A stretch of 64,000 nt of DNA from Cognatundibacterium griseum (lineage in GTDB: Bacteria; Pseudomonadota; Gammaproteobacteria; Burkholderiales; Burkholderiaceae_D), in NCBI RefSeq assembly GCF_014284195.1, contig NZ_JACOGC010000005.1, forward strand, positions 186,001 through 250,000, written 5' to 3'. How positions within the stretch are numbered: the first letter of the stretch is position 1; each line of letters begins with the position of its first letter. The position numbers and the translations under genes were made by a program. Shown piece after piece: positions 46,608 to 55,989 of this stretch. The notes below the pieces were generated by a model, which was not told the DNA's origin, ran no database searches, and worked only from the letters and a program-made list of their open reading frames with translations.

Positions 46608-49241
46608 ATGAGCATAGAAAAATCCAGCCATACACCAATGATGCAGCAATATCTCAGCATCAAAGCCGATCATCCGGAAACACTCGTTTTTTACCGGATG
46701 GGTGATTTTTATGAACTTTTTTTTGAGGATGCAGAAAAAGTATCCCGCCTGTTGGGAATCACGCTGACTCAACGCGGCAGCTCCGCAGGCAATCCGATCA
46801 AAATGGCTGGTGTGCCGTTTCACTCACTGGAATCCTATCTTGCCAAACTGGTCAAACTCGGTGAATCTGCCGCCATCTGCGAGCAGATCGGTGACCCTGC
46901 GACCAGCAAAGGCCCCGTCGAACGCAAGGTGATGCGCATCATTACGCCAGGCACGCTGACCGATACGGATTTATTACCCGAAAAATCGGAGCGCCCTTTA
47001 CTGGCGCTGTGCCTCACGCAGCACAGAAGAACAATCACTGCCGGGTTGGCATGGTTGTCGCTGGCAAGCGGCAATCTGAAACTGATGGAAATCAGTACCG
47101 ATGAAAAATCCCTGTTGCAGCGTTTGCAGCAGGAGCTGGACCGGATCAGTCCGGCAGAAATCCTGATATCGGCAGGCGTCTTGTTGTCAGATACGTATTA
47201 CGAACAATTGCCCGGTAAATTTTCGGAAGTGGCCGACTGGCATTTCGATCTGAAGCAAGGACAAAAAGCACTCCAGGAACAGCTTGGCACTATCTCTTTA
47301 ACCGGATTTGGTGCAGATCATTTGAGTGCGGCTCTGGGGGCTGCTGGCGCCTTGTTGCGTTACGCAGAAAACACGCAAGGCCGGGGACTGAAGCATATCA
47401 ACAATCTGACGGTTGAAAATGAACATGAGTTTATTGGCCTCGATACAGCAACCCGGCGCAATCTTGAGCTCACCGAAACGCTGCGCGGGCAAGAGTCCCC
47501 GACGCTGTTTTCTCTGCTGGATCATTGCCGTACGGCGATGGGCTCAAGACTGCTGCGGCATTGGCTGCATCATGCAAAGAGAGACCAGTCGGTCGCGATT
47601 TCAAGACACGAAGCAATTAAAGCTTTATTGAAAATCGACTCGACCGAGGGCTTGTCTGCACTTCTGAACGCAATACCTGACATTGAACGCATTACAACGC
47701 GCATAGCGTTGCAGTCGGCTCGCCCCCGCGACTTATCGGCCTTAAGGGACGGATTGCAGCATCTGCCGAATCTGCGTAATTATGTGAGCATGTGTATCGC
47801 TGACAACCAGACCACGGTACTCAGCCGCATCCTGGCGGATCTGGCAACGCCGGATGATTGCCTCGATTTATTAGAACGAAGCCTGATGCCGCTGCCAGCT
47901 ACGATGGTCAGGGATGGCGGCGTGATCGCCACCGGTTTCGATCATGAACTGGATGAATTACGTTCACTGTCTGAAAATGCAGGACAGTTTCTGGTACAGC
48001 TGGAAGCATCCGAACGGGAACGCACTGGTATTGCCAACCTGCGGGTGGAATACAACCGCGTGCATGGTTTTTATATTGAAGTCACCAACGGACAAAGTGA
48101 CAAAGTACCGGATAACTACCGTCGCCGGCAAACCCTGAAGAATGCAGAACGTTACATCACACCGGAATTAAAAGCATTTGAAGATAAGGCGCTGTCGGCG
48201 CAGGAACGTGCGCTTGTCAGGGAAAAGACTCTGTATGAGCAAGTGTTACAGGATTTACTGCCATTCATTCATCTGCTGCAAACTGTCGCGCAAGCGATTT
48301 CCCAGCTGGATGCACTGGTCAGCCTGGCGGAACATGCCAATAAAAATAACTGGTGCGCACCTCAGATGATTTCGGAACCTGTGCTCCAGATACGTCAGGG
48401 CAGACATCCGGTTGTGGAAAATCAGATTGAACGCTTTATTGCCAATGACTGCGAATTATCTGCCGAACGCAAACTCTTGTTGATTACCGGACCGAACATG
48501 GGTGGTAAATCGACATTTATGCGCCAGGTGGCACTGATTACTCTGCTTGCCTACATTGGCAGCTACGTACCGGCAGAAAGTGCCGTCATTGGGCCGATCG
48601 ATCGCATATTTACCCGTATCGGAGCTGCGGACGATCTGGCTGGCGGGCGTTCGACCTTCATGGTAGAGATGACAGAATCTGCTGCCATTCTGAATGCGGC
48701 AACTGCTAATTCGCTGGTACTGATGGATGAAGTCGGGCGCGGCACATCCACATTTGATGGCCTGGCACTTGCCTGGGCGATTTCCCGGCATCTGATACAG
48801 GTATCGCAAAGCTACACCCTGTTTGCCACCCATTATTTTGAATTGACGCAATTACCGGACATGCATCCGACTGCAGAAAATGTTCACTTGTCTGCAGTTG
48901 AGCACAAAGAAAATATTGTATTTCTCCATGCGGTACAACCAGGACCGGCATCGCAAAGTTACGGTTTGCAGGTAGCGCAACTGGCCGGCATTCCCCAGTC
49001 AGTCATCCGGTCAGCGCGCAAGCATCTGGCTGAACTGGAGGCACAATCACTGCAGGCAACACCTCAATTTGACCTGTTTTCTTCGGCTCCAGCCATTCCG
49101 CACCCAGAGCTGGAACCTGAAATAATAACGGCGATCAATCCAGTTTTGATGGAAAAGCTCATGGCGCTGGACCCGGACAAATTAAGCCCGCGAGATGCAC
49201 TGGATATGCTGTACGATCTGAAAACGCTAGCGAGCCAGTAG
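46608..49241 (+). CDS. mutS: DNA mismatch repair protein MutS
   Basis: MutS recognises base mismatches and recruits MutL. The protein is 877 residues. The mismatch-reading Phe-x-Glu motif is in [12 protein letters not shown] near residue 33; connector and clamp domains follow. The ATPase has Walker [21 protein letters not shown] and [18 protein letters not shown], then a C-terminal dimerisation helix. ATG 46608 gives the correct N-terminus, yet no Shine-Dalgarno sequence precedes it. It is monocistronic, with a strong terminator 30 bp downstream. Confidence 0.98.
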   Translation: MSIEKSSHTPMMQQYLSIKADHPETLVFYRMGDFYELFFEDAEKVSRLLGITLTQRGSSAGNPIKMAGVPFHSLESYLAKLVKLGESAAICEQIGDPATSKGPVERKVMRIITPGTLTDTDLLPEKSERPLLALCLTQHRRTITAGLAWLSLASGNLKLMEISTDEKSLLQRLQQELDRISPAEILISAGVLLSDTYYEQLPGKFSEVADWHFDLKQGQKALQEQLGTISLTGFGADHLSAALGAAGALLRYAENTQGRGLKHINNLTVENEHEFIGLDTATRRNLELTETLRGQESPTLFSLLDHCRTAMGSRLLRHWLHHAKRDQSVAISRHEAIKALLKIDSTEGLSALLNAIPDIERITTRIALQSARPRDLSALRDGLQHLPNLRNYVSMCIADNQTTVLSRILADLATPDDCLDLLERSLMPLPATMVRDGGVIATGFDHELDELRSLSENAGQFLVQLEASERERTGIANLRVEYNRVHGFYIEVTNGQSDKVPDNYRRRQTLKNAERYITPELKAFEDKALSAQERALVREKTLYEQVLQDLLPFIHLLQTVAQAISQLDALVSLAEHANKNNWCAPQMISEPVLQIRQGRHPVVENQIERFIANDCELSAERKLLLITGPNMGGKSTFMRQVALITLLAYIGSYVPAESAVIGPIDRIFTRIGAADDLAGGRSTFMVEMTESAAILNAATANSLVLMDEVGRGTSTFDGLALAWAISRHLIQVSQSYTLFATHYFELTQLPDMHPTAENVHLSAVEHKENIVFLHAVQPGPASQSYGLQVAQLAGIPQSVIRSARKHLAELEAQSLQATPQFDLFSSAPAIPHPELEPEIITAINPVLMEKLMALDPDKLSPRDALDMLYDLKTLASQ

Positions 49242-49273
49242 CAGTCTTTGATTGACTTAACGTGATCTAAAAT

Positions 49274-49302
49274 AAAAAAACCGCAAGAATTTGCGGTTTT
49301 TT
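49274..49302. terminator. Terminator between mutS and slyD
   Basis: AAAAAACCGCAA and TTGCGGTTTTTT form a 12-bp stem around GAAT. With A and T runs on both sides it could serve mutS and the converging slyD. Confidence 0.92.
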
Positions 49303-49320
49303 CATTTACTCAGGAAAGGC

Positions 49321-49860
49321 TCAGTGAATGATATGCGTCCGGTATTCATCTCCGGTATCGCCATCATCTTCATCATCGTGCGCGTGTCCATGTTCGCCAT
49401 GCACGTGACCATGTGCAACTTCTTCCTCAGTAGCTTCACGCACTGCCTCTACTGTCAGAGTAAAACGCAGCGCAATGCCTGCCAAGGGGTGATTGCCATC
49501 CAGCACGACCTTATCATCAGCAATATCGGTGATGGTGAAAATATGTCCATCATGATCATCAGATTCTTCAGGGGTTCCTTCAAACTGCATACCGACTTCC
49601 AGCGGTGAAGGAAAACGGTCACGCGCTTCCACCTTCACCAGTTCCGCATCATAATCACCAAACGCGTCTTCCGGATTAAGCTGGACGGTCGTGTGATAGC
49701 CGGCTTCCTTGCCTTCCAGTGCTTCCTCAATTTTCGGAAAAATATTGTCATAGCCACCATGCAGATAAACCATAGGCTCAATGCCTTCCTCGATCAGATT
49801 GTCTTGCGCATCCGTTAGCTTATAACGGGCTGTAACAACTGAGTTTTTGACAATCTTCAT
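49321..49860 (-). CDS. slyD: SlyD-type FKBP peptidyl-prolyl isomerase
   Basis: The protein is 179 residues. It combines an FKBP domain split by an insert-in-flap chaperone domain (VVTARYKLTDAQ ... YLHGGYDNIFPKIEEALEGKEAGY ... EDAFGDYDAELV ... DGNHPLAGIALRF) with a His/Asp-rich tail (HGHVHGEHGHAHDDEDD, ending HIIH). SlyD speeds proline isomerisation, acts as a chaperone, and its tail binds nickel and other metals, which in other bacteria helps hydrogenase maturation. Its start lies only 78 bp from the likely roxA start. Confidence 0.95.
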   Translation of the reverse strand: MKIVKNSVVTARYKLTDAQDNLIEEGIEPMVYLHGGYDNIFPKIEEALEGKEAGYHTTVQLNPEDAFGDYDAELVKVEARDRFPSPLEVGMQFEGTPEESDDHDGHIFTITDIADDKVVLDGNHPLAGIALRFTLTVEAVREATEEEVAHGHVHGEHGHAHDDEDDGDTGDEYRTHIIH

Positions 49861-49938
49861 ATTTCATCCTTCAAAATTTTATCGATGTCAGATTATACCT
49901 GTCTGGAACTGCCGGGCAGGCAAGCCTATAATGCCAAA

Positions 49939-51072
49939 ATGAAAAAATTTAATTCCCCGATCAGTCTTTTGGGCAACATCAGCCCGGAGCAATTTCTCAG
50001 CGAGTACTGGCATAAAAAACCTTTACTCATCCGTCAAGCAATTCCTCAGTTTAAAGCCTTTATTGAGCCCCAGGAGCTATTTTCCATGGCAGAGCGCGAT
50101 GACGTGGAGTCTCGCCTCATCAGCTTCTTCAGCAAGCATTGGGAAATGCAACGCGGCCCCTTGCATCAAATTCCGCTCCAGCAAAAGAAAGACTGGACTC
50201 TGCTGATTCAGGGTGTCAACCTGCACCATACTCAGGCAGACGAATTACTGCGGCAATTCCGCTTTCTGCCCGACAGCCGGCTGGATGACCTGATGATCAG
50301 CTATGCCGTGGACGGCGGCGGTGTTGGTCCCCATTTCGATTCCTACGATGTGTTTTTGCTGCAGGCGCATGGCCAGCGCCGCTGGCAAATCAGCGCCCAG
50401 AAAGATCTGTCATTGATTGAGGGAATGCCCCTGAAGATCCTGAGCCATTTCACTCCGGAACAGGAATTTATTCTGGAACCGGGGGACATGCTTTACCTGC
50501 CACCCCATTATGCTCATGATGGGGCGGCAATTGGTGAATGCATGACTTATTCGATTGGTTTCAGAGCACCGGCTTATCAGGAAATCGGTGAGGCATTCCT
50601 GCATTTCATGTCAGACACCATTGATTTACCGGGCCGCTACAGTGATCCAGATCTGCAGGCAACATCAAAACCAGCCGAAATCAGTCAGGAATTTTTGCAG
50701 AAAATCAGCGAACAAATTCAAAAAATCCAGTTTACGCCGGATGACATCGCCATTTTCCTCGGAGAGTATTTATCCGAACCCAAACCCAGCGTGTATTTCT
50801 CGTCGCCAGAAAAACCTTTATCACCCAAGCGTTTTGAACAGGCAGCACGCAAAAAAGGAATCCGGCTCTCATTAAAAACGTCCATGCTGTACAAAGGTAA
50901 ACATATTTTCATTAATGGAGAATCGTTTGCTGTCGGACGGGAAGACAAATCATTGCTCAACAAGCTGGCCAATCAGCGCTTTCTCGAGGGTATGGACTTA
51001 GAAACTGCTTCAACTGACGTCATTGAAGCTTTTTGTCTCTGGTATGAAGATGGCTGGATAGAAATAAACTGA
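49939..51072 (+). CDS. roxA: JmjC-type ribosomal protein hydroxylase RoxA (YcfD)
   Basis: RoxA is a 2-oxoglutarate/Fe(II) oxygenase; the E. coli protein (YcfD) hydroxylates an arginine of ribosomal protein L16. The protein is 377 residues. The iron ligands are visible as H132 and D134 (GPHFDSYDVF) and H193 (PPHYAHDG). The N-terminal LLGNISPEQFLSEYWHKKPLLIRQA is typical. ATG 49939 gives the family N-terminus; an in-frame ATG at 49885 would add 18 residues and lies 24 bp from the slyD start. TATAAT at 49927-49932 is just upstream, implying little or no 5' leader. Confidence 0.9.
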   Translation: MKKFNSPISLLGNISPEQFLSEYWHKKPLLIRQAIPQFKAFIEPQELFSMAERDDVESRLISFFSKHWEMQRGPLHQIPLQQKKDWTLLIQGVNLHHTQADELLRQFRFLPDSRLDDLMISYAVDGGGVGPHFDSYDVFLLQAHGQRRWQISAQKDLSLIEGMPLKILSHFTPEQEFILEPGDMLYLPPHYAHDGAAIGECMTYSIGFRAPAYQEIGEAFLHFMSDTIDLPGRYSDPDLQATSKPAEISQEFLQKISEQIQKIQFTPDDIAIFLGEYLSEPKPSVYFSSPEKPLSPKRFEQAARKKGIRLSLKTSMLYKGKHIFINGESFAVGREDKSLLNKLANQRFLEGMDLETASTDVIEAFCLWYEDGWIEIN

Positions 51073-51207
51073 AGCGGACAACTCGAATAAGTAACTGTTT
51101 ATCAATATAATAACGAGCAAATGGATTAATTTTTTTTCTTATATGAAATATTTATGAAATTAAATCTAATTAGACGCCAATATCTATTCCATTGCCTGAA
51201 AAATCAT

Positions 51208-51213
51208 TATAAT
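51208..51213 (+). promoter_or_regulatory. Possible -10 box upstream of the Ala/Pro-rich lipoprotein gene
   Basis: A perfect TATAAT lies 143 bp upstream of the lipoprotein start. No good -35 at the correct distance is visible, so an activator may be required. Confidence 0.3.
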
Positions 51214-51285
51214 CGTGGGTTAGGAAACTTTTGAAGGAAAAAGTGAGTTCCATCAGCAATTTCCTTCGGGTAAGCCTATAGAGCG

Positions 51286-51303
51286 ATAATTACCGGTAAT
51301 TAT
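51286..51303. promoter_or_regulatory. 18-bp perfect palindrome (probable operator)
   Basis: ATAATTACCGGTAATTAT reads the same on both strands with no loop, which suggests a dimeric protein-binding site rather than an RNA hairpin. It lies 52 bp upstream of the lipoprotein ATG and downstream of the TATAAT at 51208, where a repressor could act. The binding protein is unknown. Confidence 0.5.
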
Positions 51304-51355
51304 TCATCGCAAAATTTTGATCTTATTTTTTGATCTACTTATTGAAAGTACAAAC

Positions 51356-51583
51356 ATGAAAAAATCACTCTTGCTCGTATCCCTGTTGGCAATCGCTTTG
51401 GCTGCTTGCGGCAAAAAAGAAGAAGCTGCACCAGCTCCAGCAGCTTCTGCAGTTGCTCCAGCTCCAGCATCCGCAACTGACGCTCCAGCAGCAGCTCCAG
51501 CTCCTGCAGCAGCTTCTGACGCAGCAGCAGCTTCTGGCGCAGCTCCAGCAGCTTCCGCAACAGCAGCTCCAGCTTCCAAGTAA
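51356..51583 (+). CDS. Small Ala/Pro-rich lipoprotein
   Basis: The protein is 75 residues. The N-terminus MKKSLLLVSLLAIALAACGKK is a classic lipoprotein signal, with the modified Cys at residue 18 (LAAC). The mature part is almost entirely Ala, Pro and Ser (APAPAASAVAPAPASATDAP ...), coded by repeated GCTCCAGC-type triplets. Such tails are flexible spacers; no enzymatic function is expected. The start at 51356 is set by the signal peptide. It is an isolated gene with a terminator 15 bp after the stop and a palindrome upstream. Antisense open frames over it are composition artefacts. Confidence 0.82.
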   Translation: MKKSLLLVSLLAIALAACGKKEEAAPAPAASAVAPAPASATDAPAAAPAPAAASDAAAASGAAPAASATAAPASK

Positions 51584-51598
51584 TTTTTACTTGTTTGC

Positions 51599-51629
51599 AA
51601 AAAAGCCGGCCATTGGCCGGCTTTTTTTA
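51599..51629 (+). terminator. Terminator of the lipoprotein gene
   Basis: AAAAGCCGGCCA and TGGCCGGCTTTT form a 12-bp stem around a tiny loop and end in T7. Confidence 0.93.
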
Positions 51630-51659
51630 TGTCTGAACTTTCCCCCTCCAGAAGAATGC

Positions 51660-51700
51660 AGATACAAAAAAAGCACGGAAATCCGTGCTTTTTTTGTATC
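51660..51700. terminator. Terminator of bamC (bidirectional form)
   Basis: A perfect 18-bp inverted repeat, GATACAAAAAAAGCACGG / CCGTGCTTTTTTTGTATC, with a 4-base AAAT loop. It lies 15 bp past the bamC stop and could also back up the lipoprotein terminator. Confidence 0.92.
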
Positions 51701-51714
51701 TGATTTTATTGCGT

Positions 51715-52881
51715 TTACTTCAATTGTTCATTCAACAGTTGCAAAATCTTTTCAGCAACTGGCGAAGAATCAATCTTGCCGTCATTGTTATGAACAGAGA
51801 TATGACTTACTTCGCCATTTCCTGCATTTTTTACCAGGATACGATACCGCTTGGCATCTTTGGCTGCATCGCTTGAAGAACCAAATGAGAACAATCTGGA
51901 GAAGAAACCTTCACTGGCACCTTTCGACTTGGCATCTATATCCTGATCAATATAGCGAACAAAATACAATCCCTGAGAACGATCCCGGTCTTCAACAGTG
52001 AATCCGACGCGGTCCAGCGCCAGTCCAACACGACGCCATGAACGCTCAAAGCCCTCATCTACCTCAACATAGCTCAGCTCACCACTCTTCAGCAGTTGTG
52101 AACGTGGCTTCACCGGAGCAGCAGCAGTCGTCACAGCAGCTTTCGCTGTTTCCGCATCAGAACCCAGGCGAACCATCAGGCGGGACAGAAATTCCGCCTC
52201 CAGGCCAGGATCTGCCGGGCGCGGAGTCCAGATCGTGCCATCCTTCTGTGCGCCGGTCACCACTTCCTGCGCGCCACGGTGGCTGATATAGATTTCGACT
52301 TCGCCATTCGCACTGCGCTCCAGTCGGGTACGGAATTTATCCCGTTCGCCTGTCGAGTACAGCGAGTCAATGACTTTACCCAGCGTACTGCGGATAATGT
52401 CTTGTGGAATCTTTGCCCGGTTTTCCGCCCAGTCCGTTTCCATGACGCCAGCTTCCTGATTTTCTACATTGATCAGGAAACCCAGTTCTTGCCAGAAATC
52501 TTTAATCTGCGGCCATAACGCTTCAGGCGCTTGCCCGACAACCAGCCAGCGCTGGGAACCATCACGCATGATGCGCATATTTTTCAGTTGCAGCGGAGCG
52601 ACTGTTGCTGTCGTACCAGTCGTCTGCTTCACACCTTTTTCCAGATTGTAACTGGAAGCAGTTGCGCTGCTTTTATTCGCATCAGGAATAGCAAAACGGC
52701 TGTCACGGCGAATCTGGGTTAAATCAGGCGGGACCTCCAGCGAAGCAGTTGTCACTTTTCCTGCACTCTTATAATCAATTTTATTGGGCTCGATCATATT
52801 ACTGATCGAGCTGCAACCGGCTAATCCGATAATTGCGACCGCTCCGATAATCCCATTTTTGGCGACAAAGCTTTTTGCCAT
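51715..52881 (-). CDS. bamC: Outer-membrane assembly lipoprotein BamC
   Basis: BamC is a lipoprotein of the BAM complex, which inserts beta-barrels into the outer membrane. The protein is 388 residues with a lipobox LAGC (Cys23). An unstructured lasso region (IDYKSAGKVTTASLEVPPDLTQI) is followed by two helix-grip domains (RWLVVGQAPEALWPQIKDFWQELGF; SYVEVDEGFERSWRRVGLALDRVGFTVEDRDRSQGLYFVRY). ATG 52881 begins the signal peptide; the frame open further upstream is unsupported. It follows dapA by 78 bp, the standard dapA-bamC pair. Confidence 0.94.
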   Translation of the reverse strand: MAKSFVAKNGIIGAVAIIGLAGCSSISNMIEPNKIDYKSAGKVTTASLEVPPDLTQIRRDSRFAIPDANKSSATASSYNLEKGVKQTTGTTATVAPLQLKNMRIMRDGSQRWLVVGQAPEALWPQIKDFWQELGFLINVENQEAGVMETDWAENRAKIPQDIIRSTLGKVIDSLYSTGERDKFRTRLERSANGEVEIYISHRGAQEVVTGAQKDGTIWTPRPADPGLEAEFLSRLMVRLGSDAETAKAAVTTAAAPVKPRSQLLKSGELSYVEVDEGFERSWRRVGLALDRVGFTVEDRDRSQGLYFVRYIDQDIDAKSKGASEGFFSRLFSFGSSSDAAKDAKRYRILVKNAGNGEVSHISVHNNDGKIDSSPVAEKILQLLNEQLK

Positions 52882-52959
52882 GTGAAAGTCCCTAGATTGA
52901 TAATCAATTAAACTGCACCTGCGCCGCGGACAATGCATGACATTGTCCGCCGGGGATGC

Positions 52960-53844
52960 TTATTGTAATACACCTGCTTCACGCATCGCTGCACGCACAG
53001 TTTCGTGATACGAGTCCGCGAGCGGAACGAGCGGCAAACGGATTCCTGACGGGATCAGCCCCATTTCTGTCATCGCCCATTTCACCGGCAATGGGTTTGG
53101 TTCAATGAATAACTTGTTATGCAAAGGCAACATACGATTATTGATGCTGACGGCCTGACGGATGTCTCCGCGCATCGCTGCCGCACACAGTTCGCTCATG
53201 GCTTTTGGTGCAACGTTTGCAGTGACGGAGATATTTCCTTTACCACCGCAAAACATCAGGCTCATAGCAGTCGCATCGTCACCCGAATACACGGCAAAAT
53301 CTTCAGGAGCGAGGCGGATCAGGTCTGTGCCACGCGCAATATTACCTGTTGCATCTTTCACACCGATAATGCCCGGCACCTGAGCCAGGCGCAAGATCGT
53401 ATCGTTCGACATATCCGCGACAGTACGGCCTGGGACGTTATACAAAATGACAGGAATATCGACAGATTCAGCGATTTTTTTGAAGTGCTGGTACATTCCC
53501 TCCTGAGTCGGACGGTTATAGTAAGGCACGACCTGCAGGGACGCATCAGCACCGATCTGTTTGGCAAACTTGGTCAGTTCAATGGCTTCAACAGTGGAAT
53601 TGCCACCAGAACCGGCAATGATGGGAATGCGCTTATTTGCATGCTCTACCGTCACACGGATCAGCTCGCAGTGTTCTTCAACTGAAACTGTCGGCGATTC
53701 GCCAGTAGTTCCAACGATCACAATGCCATCAGTTCCTTCTGCAATATGCCAGTCGATCAGTTTGCGCAAGCATGGCAAATCAAGACTGCCATCCGCGTGC
53801 ATAGGGGTCACAATCGCGACCAGACTTCCCTGAATATTTGTCAT
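52960..53844 (-). CDS. dapA: 4-hydroxy-tetrahydrodipicolinate synthase
   Basis: DapA condenses pyruvate with aspartate semialdehyde, the first step of the lysine/diaminopimelate branch. The protein is 294 residues. Motifs: [27 protein letters not shown] (Thr pair), [25 protein letters not shown] (catalytic Tyr) and the Schiff-base Lys in [11 protein letters not shown] 53844 gives the canonical [14 protein letters not shown] start. It precedes bamC on the same strand, and the methyltransferase stop is 90 bp upstream. Confidence 0.98.
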   Translation of the reverse strand: MTNIQGSLVAIVTPMHADGSLDLPCLRKLIDWHIAEGTDGIVIVGTTGESPTVSVEEHCELIRVTVEHANKRIPIIAGSGGNSTVEAIELTKFAKQIGADASLQVVPYYNRPTQEGMYQHFKKIAESVDIPVILYNVPGRTVADMSNDTILRLAQVPGIIGVKDATGNIARGTDLIRLAPEDFAVYSGDDATAMSLMFCGGKGNISVTANVAPKAMSELCAAAMRGDIRQAVSINNRMLPLHNKLFIEPNPLPVKWAMTEMGLIPSGIRLPLVPLADSYHETVRAAMREAGVLQ

Positions 53845-53934
53845 GTTAGTGCAAGAAAAAAAGTAAAACCCCGATTGTAGCGGATACACCATCAGTCTGG
53901 GCGCAAATGGAATGTAAATAGCTGGAATTAAGAC

Positions 53935-54540
53935 TCAAAGTGCCGCCGTCCGGAGGCAAAGGGAATCCAGCGCAGTCAGTGCGCTGGCCTTGCGGGCACA
54001 TATTCTCTGCACCATCGCGACCCTGGGAGTTTCAACAACACCATTTTCATAAGCAATGATCTGCATCTGCACAAGAGGATTAGACTGCATTTGCTGCAGA
54101 AGTTCGCCAGTACGCAGCAGAAAATCCGGGTTGGATGGTCGGCCGAACTGCGCATTGCCATCTGAAAATGTTTCATAAATCAGCAAGCCCCCCTCTTTCA
54201 GGCTGGAGAGCAAATGCGGGAATAACGGTCTGTGCAGATAATTACAGACAATGACACTGTCAAACGTATGTTCGCCAAACGGCCAGTTCACACCGTCCGG
54301 CCCGGATTCGAGATCATGCAGCATCGTTTCGGCACCAAGCTGCTGCAGCGCATGCAATGCAGCTGGATCGCGATCCAGCGCCAGTACCGGTCTGCCCTGC
54401 GCCAACAGCCACTGCGTGTGCCGGCCACCGCCACAAGCGAGATCCAGACACAGGCCTGGCGGCAATAACGGGGTGAATCGCCGGACCCAGCCGGACGGTG
54501 GTACTGCTTGCACAGAAGAAACGACGGCAGCTTGTTGCAT
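53935..54540 (-). CDS. Class I SAM-dependent methyltransferase, TehB-like
   Basis: The protein is 201 residues. The SAM-binding motif I is CLDLACGGGRHTQWLLAQG, motif II is LALDRDPAAL, and motif IV is FDSVIVCNYLHRPLF. These place it among small methyltransferases related to TehB/UbiE, with substrate unknown. The beginning (MQQAAVVSSVQAVPPSGWVRRF) is typical of the betaproteobacterial group. It starts 13 bp after the M50 protease stop, so it is probably co-transcribed with it. Confidence 0.83.
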   Translation of the reverse strand: MQQAAVVSSVQAVPPSGWVRRFTPLLPPGLCLDLACGGGRHTQWLLAQGRPVLALDRDPAALHALQQLGAETMLHDLESGPDGVNWPFGEHTFDSVIVCNYLHRPLFPHLLSSLKEGGLLIYETFSDGNAQFGRPSNPDFLLRTGELLQQMQSNPLVQMQIIAYENGVVETPRVAMVQRICARKASALTALDSLCLRTAAL

Positions 54541-54553
54541 AAATTTTTCCCGG

Positions 54554-55216
54554 CTATACGCCCAGCAGCAGCGTCAGTGGCGACAAGAGCAACTGTATCA
54601 GCATGCTGGACACCATCATGACAGGCATCAGCCAGAATTGCAGCACATGCAGCATCACCAGTGCCATCACAATGAAAAATCCATATGGTTCGATCTGGGC
54701 AAATTTATACGCCAGCTTATAAGGCAGCAGGCTGACTAATATCCGCCCCCCATCCAGCGGCGGCACAGGGAACAGATTAAACGCAAACATGACCAGATTG
54801 GTCAGCAGACCCGCATTCGCCATTTTCAGGAAATACGGTTCAGTAACGCCGCCTGCCTGCAAGAGTATATCCATGCACACCCAGCCAATGGCCATGACAA
54901 AATTGGCAGCAGGCCCCGCCAGCGCGACCCACGCCATGTCTCTTTTCGGTTTGCGCAATTGTGAGAAATTAACCGGCACCGGCTTGGCATAGCCGAACAA
55001 AAAAGCGCCTCCTGTTGCCACATAGAGGACAGCAGGAATCACAATCGTCCCCAGCGGATCAATATGCACTATCGGGTTCAGGCTTACCCTGCCCTGGCTG
55101 TATGCTGTCATGTCACCGAAATATTTCGCTGCGTAGCCATGCGCAGCTTCATGCAGGGTGATTGCAAAAATCACTGGCAACGCATAAACCAGCACGGTCT
55201 GTATCAATTCATTCAT
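54554..55216 (-). CDS. Site-2 protease family membrane metalloprotease (M50)
   Basis: The protein is 220 residues with about five or six membrane segments. The zinc motif HEAAH lies in the first segment (ITLHEAAHGYAAKYFGD) and the second metal-binding element is NLFPVPPLDGGRILV near residue 150. It is a minimal S2P-type protease without PDZ or CBS domains. Such proteins cut substrates within the membrane; the target is unknown. It is part of a minus-strand series of PHP phosphatase, htpX, YciO-type, M50 and methyltransferase genes. Confidence 0.92.
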   Translation of the reverse strand: MNELIQTVLVYALPVIFAITLHEAAHGYAAKYFGDMTAYSQGRVSLNPIVHIDPLGTIVIPAVLYVATGGAFLFGYAKPVPVNFSQLRKPKRDMAWVALAGPAANFVMAIGWVCMDILLQAGGVTEPYFLKMANAGLLTNLVMFAFNLFPVPPLDGGRILVSLLPYKLAYKFAQIEPYGFFIVMALVMLHVLQFWLMPVMMVSSMLIQLLLSPLTLLLGV

Positions 55217-55313
55217 AAAATTTCAGTCACTCTCATTCAGATTCAGGTACCCGGAAAATCATCCGCCACAGAACGCAGTATTCAATCTGTTGGCCGGTTA
55301 TTGACAAGCAAAA

Positions 55314-55937
55314 TTACAAGCCGAACAAACTGGCATCCCCGCGCCCCTGCCGGACCAGCTCCAGCGTATCGTGCGTCATATCAATCACGGTTGTAGGTGA
55401 TAAACTGCAGGCTCCGCCGTCGATGACCAAATCCACCAGTTTCTCGAGCTTTTGGCGAATCTGTTCAGCATCAGTCAGCGGCTCACTCTCATCAGGCAAG
55501 ATGAGTGTGGTTGCCAGCAAGGGTTGCCCCAATTCATGGATCAGCGCATGAATGATTTTATTCTCAGGCACCCGCAAACCGATGGTTTTTCGTTGCGGAT
55601 GGCTCAGTCTGCGCGGCACTTCTTTAGTCGCTTCCAGAATCATGGTGTAAGGCCCGGGAGTTGCCGCCTTCAGCAAGCGATACTGGCGGTTGTCCACCTT
55701 TGCGTACAAGGCAATCTCGGACAGGTCCCGGCACAATAAAGTCAGATGGTGTTTTTCATCCACCCCGCGGATGCGACGCAAACGCATGACCGCCTCTTTG
55801 TCATCCAGATGGCATACCAGCGCATAACAGGAATCCGTCGGAACAGCGACCACACCGCCCTGATCAATGATCTGCACCGCCTGCTTAATCAGCCGCAGCT
55901 GAGGATTATCGGGATGAATTTGAAAGAATTGGCTCAT
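55314..55937 (-). CDS. YciO-type threonylcarbamoyl-AMP synthase-like protein
   Basis: The protein is 207 residues with the YrdC/Sua5 fold: GGVVAVPTDSCYALVCHLDDKEAVMRLRRIRGVDEKHHLTLLCRDL binds the nucleotide and carbamoyl group, and RRLSHPQRKTIGLRVPENKI follows. The family includes TsaC, which makes threonylcarbamoyl-AMP for tRNA t6A; the YciO branch is less certain in activity. ATG 55937 gives MSQFFQIHP, the usual YciO start. It lies 52 bp after htpX and 97 bp before the M50 protease gene. Confidence 0.88.
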   Translation of the reverse strand: MSQFFQIHPDNPQLRLIKQAVQIIDQGGVVAVPTDSCYALVCHLDDKEAVMRLRRIRGVDEKHHLTLLCRDLSEIALYAKVDNRQYRLLKAATPGPYTMILEATKEVPRRLSHPQRKTIGLRVPENKIIHALIHELGQPLLATTLILPDESEPLTDAEQIRQKLEKLVDLVIDGGACSLSPTTVIDMTHDTLELVRQGRGDASLFGL

Positions 55938-55989
55938 AAAAAGAATAAGGCGGCAGCCAAAGCTACCGCCGCAAATCACTACACGGACA

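Noticed and set aside
51304..52001. Several long antisense and shifted frames over the Ala/Pro-rich lipoprotein gene
   Set aside because: GCTCCAGC-type triplet repeats keep several frames open; only the frame with the lipoprotein signal has gene-like features.
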